Positions 17,595 through 26,157 of a stretch of DNA of 64,000 nt are shown one piece after another (the stretch's first letter is position 1; every line of letters begins with the position of its first letter). A model generated the notes under the pieces. The model ran no database searches. It worked only from the letters and a program-made list of their open reading frames with translations, and had not been told where the DNA came from. Made by a program: the position numbers and the translations under genes. This DNA comes from an uncultured Bacteroides sp. GTDB taxonomy: Bacteria > Bacteroidota > Bacteroidia > Bacteroidales > Bacteroidaceae. Location of the stretch: contig USLU01000021.1 in NCBI GenBank assembly GCA_900555635.1, forward strand, positions 1 through 64,000, in the 5' to 3' direction.

Positions 17595-18554
17595 TTACAG
17601 TCTTTTATACACATAATATATTGGTCCCATTAACATTAAGAACATAAGGAATGGCATACTTAATAAAAAAGAATACAAGCTACTGCGTTTTCCTATACAC
17701 ATATTACTTAATTGTTGATAATACCTTCGTTGCTCTTTCCTTGTACCGGAATAATTTAATAACAATAAAACAGTATTAAATCTCAAAAAATCAAAATAAC
17801 CAACAAAATCAGAGTCTCTACTCACAATTGTCTTTCCACTATTCCAATCTTTCATCAAGATATTTAATATATATATTAGACTATCAATCTTTTGCGAATT
17901 ATTCTTATTTGTAGTTATTGAATTTGCACGAATCTTATAGATATATGTAGCTTCAGCTACTAAGGCTGCTTTTGAAGCTTTAGTAGCAACTTTATAAGAC
18001 CATAGAATATCTTCATGCAATAAGCCTTCTTGAAAAGTTAATTCATTTTCTTCCAAGAAGTGCCTCTTATACAATTTATTACATGCGCTCGTACTCCACA
18101 TCCTCTTCAAATATGAAGTTACTAATGGAAGATTCCCAACTTTTTCTGATATTGGTTTTATATGAATTGATTTTGCCCCTTCAAGGCAAATATTTGCTAT
18201 GGTAAAGTCAACATCTGAACTTTTTAGAGCCGCATAATGTTTTTCAATACAATCAAGTACGATCTCATCATCTGAATCCATAAAGAAAACACAATCACCA
18301 CGAGCAAATCCTAAACCAGTATTTCTTGCTGCAGAAAGACCTCTATTTTTCTGATGTTTAAAAACAAATACATCATTTGCTCGAGGATGATTTTTTAGTA
18401 TTTCAGCAATAACGGACATACTAGAATCTTTTCCACAATCATCCACAATAATATACTCAATAGATGAAAAAGTCTGATTTAAAGCTGAAAGCAATGATTC
18501 TTTAACATATTTTTCAACATTAAAAACAGGAATTACTAATGATACTTTATACAT
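17595..18554 (-). CDS. Glycosyltransferase family 2
   Basis: This is a 319-residue GT-A enzyme with VSLVIPVFNVEKYVKESLLSAL, then EYIIVDDCGKDSS, GLSAARNTGL and the metal-binding FMDSDDEI (near residue 97). A hydrophobic segment near the C-terminus (about 295-317) may anchor it to the membrane. It adds one sugar of the capsule repeat unit; acceptor and donor are unknown. It starts 10 bp after the polymerase gene ends. Confidence 0.9.
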   Translation of the reverse strand: MYKVSLVIPVFNVEKYVKESLLSALNQTFSSIEYIIVDDCGKDSSMSVIAEILKNHPRANDVFVFKHQKNRGLSAARNTGLGFARGDCVFFMDSDDEIVLDCIEKHYAALKSSDVDFTIANICLEGAKSIHIKPISEKVGNLPLVTSYLKRMWSTSACNKLYKRHFLEENELTFQEGLLHEDILWSYKVATKASKAALVAEATYIYKIRANSITTNKNNSQKIDSLIYILNILMKDWNSGKTIVSRDSDFVGYFDFLRFNTVLLLLNYSGTRKEQRRYYQQLSNMCIGKRSSLYSFLLSMPFLMFLMLMGPIYYVYKRL

Positions 18555-18564
18555 AAAATCAACT

Positions 18565-19626
18565 CTATTTTAATAAAACTGTTTCATAAGGAACTAATCT
18601 ATTTTGTACGCCACCACTTGAGATTGTATAACAAAAAAGAGTAACATAGCCCATTATGATAAAAGATACAACTACATACTGACTTCTTTTAGAAAAAACT
18701 TTTTTTATCATCAATGGCAATAAGACAATCAGCACAGGTGTAAAATAAAACGCAAAACGTAAGAAAACAATAATTAAAGGAGTACCAGCAAAGAAGCATG
18801 CAACAATCAAAAACAACAAAAAAAGGAAATTGATATTAAATAGAATAATTTCCTGTGCGATTTTTTCTTTAGCAAATACTTCATAAATCAAGAACAAAAG
18901 ACCTATCAATATTAGCATATAAGTAGTTATCGTTATATCTTCAGCATATTGTTCAAAAGCTAAATATATCCTATAAGTTTCAGAGGATGCAATAAGTAAA
19001 ATTAAGAACTTAGCACAAAATAACGAAACAAGTATTACACATAACTTTATAAATACAGAATATGAACGATGTATAATAAAGTATAATGGTAATAATATTA
19101 TTGCAGTAGTATGTACGAAAAATGTTATAAATCCAATAGCAAATAAATATTTAACTAATCTTCTATCTTTAATGCATTCCAACAACACAAAAAAGATATA
19201 GCTTGCTAAGCATTGTCGTATAACATTAAAAGTATATGTATAATATTGAGTAAAACAGAAAAAAATCAAAACTGATAAAAAAGGATATGGAGAATACCTT
19301 CTAATAAAAACAAAAACATTACTAATTGTTAAAAATGAAATAAATAAAATCACAACAGGGAATGGAATTCCTATATTTCGAAATAAATAAAAAAAATAAG
19401 CCCATCCCAATTCTTTTATATCAGGATTAATTCTATTTAATGACTCTTTATAAAGTTGCTCATAAGCTGAATAATCCATTCCAACGTTATATCGCAAACC
19501 AGAAAAAAGAAAAAGCAACAAAAATGAAAAAAAGAAAAGAAAAAGTGCTGTTTTCTTCTTGATTTTAAACATCTCTATTAAAGAACAAAGTACGACAAAA
19601 GACAAAATCAGAAAATAAGGAAACAT
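18565..19626 (-). CDS. EpsG-like / Wzy O-antigen-type polymerase
   Basis: This 353-residue protein is almost wholly membrane-embedded, with about ten predicted spans. The loop FSGLRYNVGMDYSAYEQLY is the EpsG-family motif (GxDY) found in bacterial polysaccharide polymerases. With the flippase at 23866-25170, Wzz and Wza it completes a Wzx/Wzy pathway. The start is 1 bp from the preceding gene's stop, typical of tight operons. Confidence 0.85.
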   Translation of the reverse strand: MFPYFLILSFVVLCSLIEMFKIKKKTALFLFFFSFLLLFLFSGLRYNVGMDYSAYEQLYKESLNRINPDIKELGWAYFFYLFRNIGIPFPVVILFISFLTISNVFVFIRRYSPYPFLSVLIFFCFTQYYTYTFNVIRQCLASYIFFVLLECIKDRRLVKYLFAIGFITFFVHTTAIILLPLYFIIHRSYSVFIKLCVILVSLFCAKFLILLIASSETYRIYLAFEQYAEDITITTYMLILIGLLFLIYEVFAKEKIAQEIILFNINFLFLLFLIVACFFAGTPLIIVFLRFAFYFTPVLIVLLPLMIKKVFSKRSQYVVVSFIIMGYVTLFCYTISSGGVQNRLVPYETVLLK

Positions 19627-19627
19627 T

Positions 19628-20782
19628 CTAAACTCTTTTCTTCAAAATTAGTAGGTCATTTTCAACAATCATGTAATATTTTTTCACAAAATCTGTCATA
19701 CAGACATGATCTGTCACATCATGCAATACAGAATAAAGCAAACGACTTTGCTGAGGCCAAATGATAGAATCTGAAGTAAAACTAATGTCTTGAAATTTCT
19801 TATTTACAAATTCCTCAAATAAAAGAAAGTACTCTTTATCTTTATTCAAATTTAATAATTGTTGAGAATAAAGACTTCGTCGCATACCATTTAAGTGCAT
19901 CCACATAAAACCATAAGGAAATACAACTCTAATTCCACGAAAAACTTCAATCAAAGAGTGCTTATGTGAATTTAATCGTGCATAGTCTTGTACTTCTATT
20001 GGAGCAAAAAAGGTATGTGATGACAGCTTAAAAATGGTATGATCTGTAACGCCATTATATGGAGGCAAAATATTGATTCTTCCTTCATTCTTTTTACCCA
20101 AAGGAACGAACCACTGTGAATCATAATAGAGCATATTATAGCCTGACAAATAAATGGGAACCTTAAAATTGCGTATTAAATCCAGCAAACACTTTCTATA
20201 TGCAGCAAACAATCTTTTATTCAGTAGTAAGAAAGAATAACCTGTTTTTTTATACAGCAAAAGATTTATATAAAAATAAACAAAGCATAATAAACTCCAT
20301 AGATTAATACATTGCCTCTTCGTATTTCTATACGCATCGCATATTTCCTGCAATTCAGATGTCAAATAAATCTGATCTGCATCAATTTTCATCACAAATT
20401 GATAATTTACTTTAGTTAAAGCGAAGTTATAATAGTTAGCCAATAAATGAGGAGAATTAGCAGGTTGATTCTTTATAAATTCATACTCATCATCCGATAG
20501 ATTATTGGCATAGATCTTTGGCTTATACTCATAATATTTTATTTTGTTGTTATACTGTTTCGCTTTTAGCTTAATAATTTCAGGAGATTCATCAGAACAA
20601 TCATTATAAACAATAATTAATTCATCCAATGCATTGATACAAGAATCTATAGATTCCCCCAAAAATTCAGCATCATTTTTGACTCGCAAAATCCCAGATA
20701 TACCACAAGGACGCTTCTTTGAAAAGGAATCAATATCAATTAAGTATTGATTATCAGAGCAGAACGCACAAGAACACTTCAT
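19628..20782 (-). CDS. Glycosyltransferase-like protein (GT-A fold)
   Basis: This is a 384-residue protein. It opens with a Cys-rich stretch (MKCSCAFCSDNQ), then GT2-like ISGILRVKNDAEFLGESIDS, ELIIVYNDCSDES and FVMKIDADQIYLT (the DxD-like motif). A hydrophobic stretch near residues 165-185 may be membrane-associated. It probably transfers a sugar in capsule repeat synthesis. The N-terminal cysteines (C-x-C-x2-C) are unusual for the family and could bind a metal. Confidence 0.75.
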   Translation of the reverse strand: MKCSCAFCSDNQYLIDIDSFSKKRPCGISGILRVKNDAEFLGESIDSCINALDELIIVYNDCSDESPEIIKLKAKQYNNKIKYYEYKPKIYANNLSDDEYEFIKNQPANSPHLLANYYNFALTKVNYQFVMKIDADQIYLTSELQEICDAYRNTKRQCINLWSLLCFVYFYINLLLYKKTGYSFLLLNKRLFAAYRKCLLDLIRNFKVPIYLSGYNMLYYDSQWFVPLGKKNEGRINILPPYNGVTDHTIFKLSSHTFFAPIEVQDYARLNSHKHSLIEVFRGIRVVFPYGFMWMHLNGMRRSLYSQQLLNLNKDKEYFLLFEEFVNKKFQDISFTSDSIIWPQQSRLLYSVLHDVTDHVCMTDFVKKYYMIVENDLLILKKRV

Positions 20783-20814
20783 TTATTTATATAAAAAAAA
20801 TACCACATCAAATA

Positions 20815-21351
20815 CTATCTTACAACCATCCTTGCCTTTCCAAGTAAAGCTATTTTCTTTTGTTCAACATTCATTCCTTCTGTAGAAAAACAATAATGTT
20901 TAATCCTTGCTTTATATTCTTCTATTGTAGATATTTGCTTAGCTGGATTTCCTGCAATAACGACATCCCCTGGAAAACTTTTCGTAACAACACTACCTGC
21001 TGCAACTATACATGTATCACCTAACGTTACACCTGGTAATACAATAACATTAGCTCCCAAAAAGCAATTATTTCCAATATTTATTCGGCCAAAAACATCT
21101 GTAAACTCTGGAAATATTTTACATACACTATTATCATGCGTTAACAATTTAACTCCGGGTGCTATAGTTACATTATCTCCTATAGAAATCAGATAGGATT
21201 CGGGAGTTATAATTGGAGAATAGATAGCACAACCTACCCCAATTGAGACACCTTTATCCCGATAGAAACGAATTAAAATATCACAATTCCTGCCAGACAA
21301 CAGATATTTTAAATAAGCAAAATAATAAGTCGAAAAAATATTCATAACCAA
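20815..21351 (-). CDS. Left-handed beta-helix acyltransferase
   Basis: This 178-residue hexapeptide-repeat protein has repeats such as IGDNVTIAPGVKLLTHD, INIGNNCFLGANVIVLPGV and TLGDTCIVAAGSVVTKSFP, with the catalytic His in TH near residue 72. It resembles WcaF/MaaA-type sugar O-acetyltransferases and probably acetylates the capsule repeat. Confidence 0.85.
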   Translation of the reverse strand: MVMNIFSTYYFAYLKYLLSGRNCDILIRFYRDKGVSIGVGCAIYSPIITPESYLISIGDNVTIAPGVKLLTHDNSVCKIFPEFTDVFGRINIGNNCFLGANVIVLPGVTLGDTCIVAAGSVVTKSFPGDVVIAGNPAKQISTIEEYKARIKHYCFSTEGMNVEQKKIALLGKARMVVR

Positions 21352-21364
21352 TTAATATAAAATA

Positions 21365-22144
21365 TCAAAAATGTGAATTTTTCACTTTAGGAAGACATAA
21401 ATAGTCCCCATATATTTTTTCCAAATAGTGATCATAGTTATGAGGTGCATAAAATGAAACACCCTCAAATTGTAGTTCTATTAAAGGAAACAAATCCTCC
21501 TCATATCGACATTTATGAAATCCAGTTCCATAAGTGTGAAATAATTTAGTACTTGAAAAAAGATTAGATATCCAACGAAATACCGGATATAAAGTATGAG
21601 TTAGCAAAAAGTATATAATTTGCAAGTAAATAGCAGGTGTTGCCCCATAACAAGCACGTGAAACACAAAGTTTTTGATGTAACATTTTAGAAATTATTGA
21701 AAGTATCATATTACCTTTTTCTAAACAGAATACATCAATAAATACACCATGATATTTATAACGCCTATCAAAATCAAGAACCTCTTTTATAGGATACCGT
21801 TCATCTCTGACTTTTGCGAAAGGCAAGAAATAATTCTTATCAGTGGCATGATTTTGTAATTTATAATATTCGGGCAAATATTGCGGAAGTATATAATTAA
21901 AACGTATGTAGTCGTCACGTAACATTTCAATATCCACATCATCGTCCCAAGGAATAAAACCACTATGGCGAACTGCACCAAGCAACGTACCACTGCTAAT
22001 CCAATATCGTATATTATTTTCCCGACAAATTTTATCTACAAATTTTAGAATATCCAAAATTCTTAATTGATTCATCCGTAACTCCGATCCATCCGGATTA
22101 AAACTTTCTCTTAACTCCTTTTGAAGTTCCTCATCAATCCTCAT
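21365..22144 (-). CDS. LicD-family phosphotransferase
   Basis: This 259-residue LicD-type protein has the family signature YWISSGTLLGAVRHSGFIPW followed by DDDVDIEM (about residues 46-72). LicD enzymes move phosphocholine, phosphoethanolamine or related phospho-groups from a nucleotide carrier onto glycans. The same operon encodes a nucleotidyltransferase fused to a PLP enzyme (26158-27966), a plausible source of the activated donor. Which group is moved is inference. Confidence 0.9.
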   Translation of the reverse strand: MRIDEELQKELRESFNPDGSELRMNQLRILDILKFVDKICRENNIRYWISSGTLLGAVRHSGFIPWDDDVDIEMLRDDYIRFNYILPQYLPEYYKLQNHATDKNYFLPFAKVRDERYPIKEVLDFDRRYKYHGVFIDVFCLEKGNMILSIISKMLHQKLCVSRACYGATPAIYLQIIYFLLTHTLYPVFRWISNLFSSTKLFHTYGTGFHKCRYEEDLFPLIELQFEGVSFYAPHNYDHYLEKIYGDYLCLPKVKNSHF

Positions 22145-22182
22145 ATATTTAATATTAACTTAGAAAAAGGGAGAACAAAGTA

Positions 22183-23313
22183 TTACCCTTTAAAAAAAAG
22201 ATCAAATTTTTTTCGACAACCTTTAGATGCTATTTGGAGTGCAGATATTTCCCAATTATCATTAGCTTCTACCACAATAGGGCCAGATTCAGTAACAGCA
22301 ATATCCCATCCTATAGAATGAATTCCATATAGATAATTATGCATTTTTTTTACAAGATCAAATGATTCTTTAGCAAATGGTAATTTTTGCCCTTTAAATA
22401 CAAGCCCTGTATCAGGATGAACTGCAGTCTTAGTTCCATATTTGGGACGAAAGAAGCCATACTCACCTAAAGTCCCATCCTCATAAACTCTAATAATAAG
22501 TCCCCCACGAGCCCAGTTATCAACATTATTTCCCCAAGCACCAACACGAAATATTGAAGGAAGGAATTGAATTTCGCCAGTTCTAACATCCCTTACAGTA
22601 TATATCCGCAAAGTATTCACTGAACGAGGATTAAATTTTGCATATTCTGGATGCTGAATAATTTTATGTTCAATTGTCCAACGGCCATTGCCTAACTCTG
22701 ATAATAAATAATCAATTGAAACAAGATTATCATTCATATACAATGTGCCATTATCACTAACAATATGATAAATACTTTTTCCATCTTCGGCATCAATTGC
22801 TTTACAAAATGTATCAATAGTATTTGAAGCAAAATATTCATTTAATGGAATTTCTTTTTTATCAGCTAATTGAAAGATAGTCCCTTTGTATATTAAACCA
22901 ATCATAGAGCTAGATGGAAACGACAGTCCTGTAGAAAATAAATTGAATACAAATTTATCTCTCAATATACCTGTATATTCAAAAGGCTTTCCCTTTTGCT
23001 TATTCAAATTATCGCGCCAATACATAAACTCACGATAATCAACATAACTTTTAATATCAGCACCTTTCACATCCATACCATAAGCAAAATAGAACTCTTC
23101 AATTCTTGAATATCGCCATATCAACAAAACATTATCAATCAAAATACGCAACATATTTTTACGCTCTTTTTCTGGATAATATGATGGTGAATTCAGAAAT
23201 TTAACATCCTTCAATAAGATAATAACGCGTATAGGATTAGAATAGAAATTATCAATAAGCCAATTAGCAAATTTCGCAATGTTTTCAAACAAAAAACGTC
23301 TCATTTTAATCAA
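22183..23313 (-). CDS. Sugar-transfer-associated ATP-grasp enzyme
   Basis: This 376-residue protein matches the ATP-grasp family found in polysaccharide loci: RSVNTLRIYTVRD, GLIIRVYEDGTLGEYGFF, YGIHSIGWDIAVTESGPIVVEAN and a terminal DLFFKG. ATP-grasp enzymes activate a carboxylate as acyl-phosphate and ligate it to an amine or hydroxyl, so it may attach an amino acid to a capsule sugar. A gene for an ornithine-cyclodeaminase-like amino-acid enzyme lies two genes upstream. The substrate is unknown. Confidence 0.82.
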   Translation of the reverse strand: MIKMRRFLFENIAKFANWLIDNFYSNPIRVIILLKDVKFLNSPSYYPEKERKNMLRILIDNVLLIWRYSRIEEFYFAYGMDVKGADIKSYVDYREFMYWRDNLNKQKGKPFEYTGILRDKFVFNLFSTGLSFPSSSMIGLIYKGTIFQLADKKEIPLNEYFASNTIDTFCKAIDAEDGKSIYHIVSDNGTLYMNDNLVSIDYLLSELGNGRWTIEHKIIQHPEYAKFNPRSVNTLRIYTVRDVRTGEIQFLPSIFRVGAWGNNVDNWARGGLIIRVYEDGTLGEYGFFRPKYGTKTAVHPDTGLVFKGQKLPFAKESFDLVKKMHNYLYGIHSIGWDIAVTESGPIVVEANDNWEISALQIASKGCRKKFDLFFKG

Positions 23314-23323
23314 TTTTATAAGT

Positions 23324-23869
23324 TTATACAGGTATTAATACATTATTCAATTCTTCATTTCTCTGAATTACTGATATCCCCCCTATAACTACCAATGAAT
23401 TTTGAGGTATATCATTCACAACTACAGCATTTGCACCAATACGACTGTTCTTACCAACTACAACATTACCTATAACTTTAGCACCAGAGCCTATAAGAAC
23501 ATTATCTCCAATGGTCGGGCTACCAAATCTTTTACTTCCACGCAATCTGTTTGATCCAATAGTGACTTGTTGGTATATAGTAACATTGGAACCTATTATT
23601 GCATTATCTGAAATAAATAGTCCATAGATACCATGGGGCAAAACTAAATTAGAGCCAATTATACTGTTCAAGCCAATCCATGCACCATGCTTTTTCACAT
23701 AGCTATAGTAAATTTCTCGTTTTATCGTAGATGGTTTTTGGGCATATGAATCTTTCAAGCGTCTAAAATCCGATCCAAAAAACAAATCAACAACATACAC
23801 AGATATCAAATTTATACCCCACTTAAATAGCAAAAAGAAAATTATTCTAACTTTTCTATGAATCTTCAT
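23324..23869 (-). CDS. Serine acetyltransferase-like hexapeptide acyltransferase
   Basis: This 181-residue left-handed beta-helix protein has VLPHGIYGLFISDNAIIGSN, VTIYQQVTIGSN, TIGDNVLIGSGAKVIGNVVV and a terminal NDIPQNSLVVIGG. It is the CysE/WcaB-like type found in capsule loci, with an extra hydrophobic N-terminal helix. It probably O-acetylates the polysaccharide. It overlaps the flippase gene by 4 bp. Confidence 0.83.
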   Translation of the reverse strand: MKIHRKVRIIFFLLFKWGINLISVYVVDLFFGSDFRRLKDSYAQKPSTIKREIYYSYVKKHGAWIGLNSIIGSNLVLPHGIYGLFISDNAIIGSNVTIYQQVTIGSNRLRGSKRFGSPTIGDNVLIGSGAKVIGNVVVGKNSRIGANAVVVNDIPQNSLVVIGGISVIQRNEELNNVLIPV

Positions 23870-25170
23870 GTCTTCAACTTTAACAGTTCATACTTTCTAC
23901 AATAATACAATCTATACACAAAAACTGCAATGGAAGCTAGTACTAACGCATAAGTAAAATTTTTCACTGTAAACAAATGGAACAAATAGAATATTAAATA
24001 GCATATGAACAAAGCAACGGTACTTACATATATTGAGAAGTTGAATGGCTTCGGATAACCAAATGCGATAAGAACCGGTGTTCCCAAAAACAATCCAAAA
24101 ACATCAAAAACAAAAAATAAAATAAAAATCCGGAGTATAGTTACAGCTTGTGGTAAAGAATTACCTGCTAAGAAAGATATTCCAAAGGGAGCCAATAAAT
24201 ATATCAGTAATGACTCAACAATTACAATAAAAATTAAACACTTAAAAAAGGCTGACACAAATGCAAGACTCTGCTTATTTGCAAGGTGTGGATAAATAGC
24301 TTGATTTAGCATTTGAATCGGTACTAATGCAAAAGTTATTATTTTTTTCGCCAAATCAAAAGCAGCAACATCGGTCATTCCCAAAAAAAGACCAGATATA
24401 GTAGTTGCAATGTTTCCATTTATCGTGATGGAAAGTCTGGATAAAAAAAAGGGAGTACTTTCTTTGAAAACAGTTATTAATACGTTTTTTGAAGGTAAAT
24501 TCAGATTTATTTTTTCTTTAAATATAAGTAGTAAAAAACCTATTAATGAGGAGGCAATTACCCCTCCTACTTGCAACATTGGTACAAACAAAACATCATC
24601 AACATCTTTTACCAAAAAAAACAATGGGACAATATAAAATAGAACTGCAAAAAAACGCACTAACGTAATATTAGCCATTCTTTCGACTCCTTGAAAGTAC
24701 CATGCTGGAAATAAAATCTCTGATATTGCTCCCGTAAAAACAATATAAAACAGTAGCCAATTTACCCTAAAAGAAGGAATGCAAAATACCAATATGGAAA
24801 AAAGAATAGAACTTACTAAAAACAATACAAACTTAATAGACAAAACTGCTGAAACAATCTCAGACAATTGATATATATCATTTCTATTTTGAGCAACATT
24901 TTTAACAGCAGACACATCAAGACCATAATTTATTATAATAAAAAAATAGGAAACAATAGATTGTACAAAGGCAATTAACCCCCATTGGGACGCTCCAATT
25001 GTCTTTATAATATAAGGTAATGCAACTAGTGGAATTAGCATATTGACAAATTGCATTATACTCAAATAAAAAGTATTAGAAAATATTTTTTTATAGTTCA
25101 AAGCACCCTTAAAAAGAACGAGAATCTTTACTACTATTTCATGTTTCTCTAAATGCTGAAAGATACCCAT
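23866..25170 (-). CDS. Wzx-type lipid-linked oligosaccharide flippase
   Basis: This is a 434-residue MATE-like protein with about 12 to 14 predicted spans. The N-terminal region FYLSIMQFVNMLIPLVALPY and KTIGASQWGLIAFVQSIVSY is characteristic of the polysaccharide flippases. It moves the undecaprenyl-linked repeat unit across the inner membrane for polymerisation by the EpsG/Wzy-like protein. Confidence 0.92.
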   Translation of the reverse strand: MGIFQHLEKHEIVVKILVLFKGALNYKKIFSNTFYLSIMQFVNMLIPLVALPYIIKTIGASQWGLIAFVQSIVSYFFIIINYGLDVSAVKNVAQNRNDIYQLSEIVSAVLSIKFVLFLVSSILFSILVFCIPSFRVNWLLFYIVFTGAISEILFPAWYFQGVERMANITLVRFFAVLFYIVPLFFLVKDVDDVLFVPMLQVGGVIASSLIGFLLLIFKEKINLNLPSKNVLITVFKESTPFFLSRLSITINGNIATTISGLFLGMTDVAAFDLAKKIITFALVPIQMLNQAIYPHLANKQSLAFVSAFFKCLIFIVIVESLLIYLLAPFGISFLAGNSLPQAVTILRIFILFFVFDVFGLFLGTPVLIAFGYPKPFNFSIYVSTVALFICYLIFYLFHLFTVKNFTYALVLASIAVFVYRLYYCRKYELLKLKT

Positions 25171-25191
25171 ATGAAAAAATAAAACATTTAA

Positions 25192-26151
25192 TTATATCCA
25201 GAATTTCTCTGTTTCCTTGCTAAAAGAAACAGAATTTAGAAGTGAACTATTCAGTTTATTATATATCTTTTGAGCGAATACAATATCGTGCAACCCTAAA
25301 CCTATGTTGTATGAAATAATACGTTCCTGATCATTTTCTCTGCCAGGATTAACACCTAACAGTACATGGCTAAATTCATCGAATGCCTTAAACTTTTTAA
25401 AGTTTCGAAACCCTTCTACATGCGCTGTATCATCAGCGTATACCTTATCAAAAAACAAATCACAATTCTGAAAACCACGTGTGTGGACTGGTACAAGCAA
25501 CACACCTTCTTTATACAATGAATCATTTGCACAAAGTAACTCAGAAGCATCTGTAATACAAGATATGATTATATCTGCATCACTTATCAAATGTTCCATA
25601 TCCTCAACAGCTTCGAAAGTTACATTGGTATATTCTGAAAAACGTTCTATAAATAATTCAGCTTGATTTTTATATTTCAATAAACAAAAATGGAATAACT
25701 TCTCGGGATAAAGTTCTAAAAGACAAAGTACAGTAGCTCTAGCTGTATTCCCCAAGCCTACAATTGAATATTTTTTTGATGATGTCTTCTGAAAAGTCTT
25801 AATTGCAAGAGCAGCCACAGCACCCGTCCGCATAGTTGTTATCCAATCACCATCTAAAAGTGCAACCAAATGTCCGGTTACACCATCATACAACATGATT
25901 TCACTGCTTAACGAAGGTGTTCTACCCGTAATCCTAGAAACAACTTTTATTCCAAACTGATTATCTACAGGCAATAAACAAGGCATAGATGTATAGAAGT
26001 CATTTCCTTGTGGATGCACACTTAACTTAGCTGGCAATTGAGCTTCATATTTCATTCGAAAGGATTCTTCTACCCAACTAACACAATCTTTAGCAGAGAC
26101 TTGCAATTCTTTTATCCTATCCTTTTGAATAATTAAAACTTTATTATTCAT
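25192..26151 (-). CDS. Ornithine cyclodeaminase / mu-crystallin-family enzyme
   Basis: This 319-residue protein has DGDWITTMRTGAVAALAIK, the Rossmann motif SIVGLGNTARATVL and the substrate region ISCITDASELL. The family includes ornithine cyclodeaminase, alanine dehydrogenase, ketimine reductases and SbnB-type synthases of non-protein amino acids. Inside a capsule operon it more likely makes or modifies an amino acid destined for the polymer than serves general metabolism. It lies 6 bp after the nucleotidyltransferase-PLP fusion gene. Confidence 0.85.
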   Translation of the reverse strand: MNNKVLIIQKDRIKELQVSAKDCVSWVEESFRMKYEAQLPAKLSVHPQGNDFYTSMPCLLPVDNQFGIKVVSRITGRTPSLSSEIMLYDGVTGHLVALLDGDWITTMRTGAVAALAIKTFQKTSSKKYSIVGLGNTARATVLCLLELYPEKLFHFCLLKYKNQAELFIERFSEYTNVTFEAVEDMEHLISDADIIISCITDASELLCANDSLYKEGVLLVPVHTRGFQNCDLFFDKVYADDTAHVEGFRNFKKFKAFDEFSHVLLGVNPGRENDQERIISYNIGLGLHDIVFAQKIYNKLNSSLLNSVSFSKETEKFWI

Positions 26152-26157
26152 AACTAA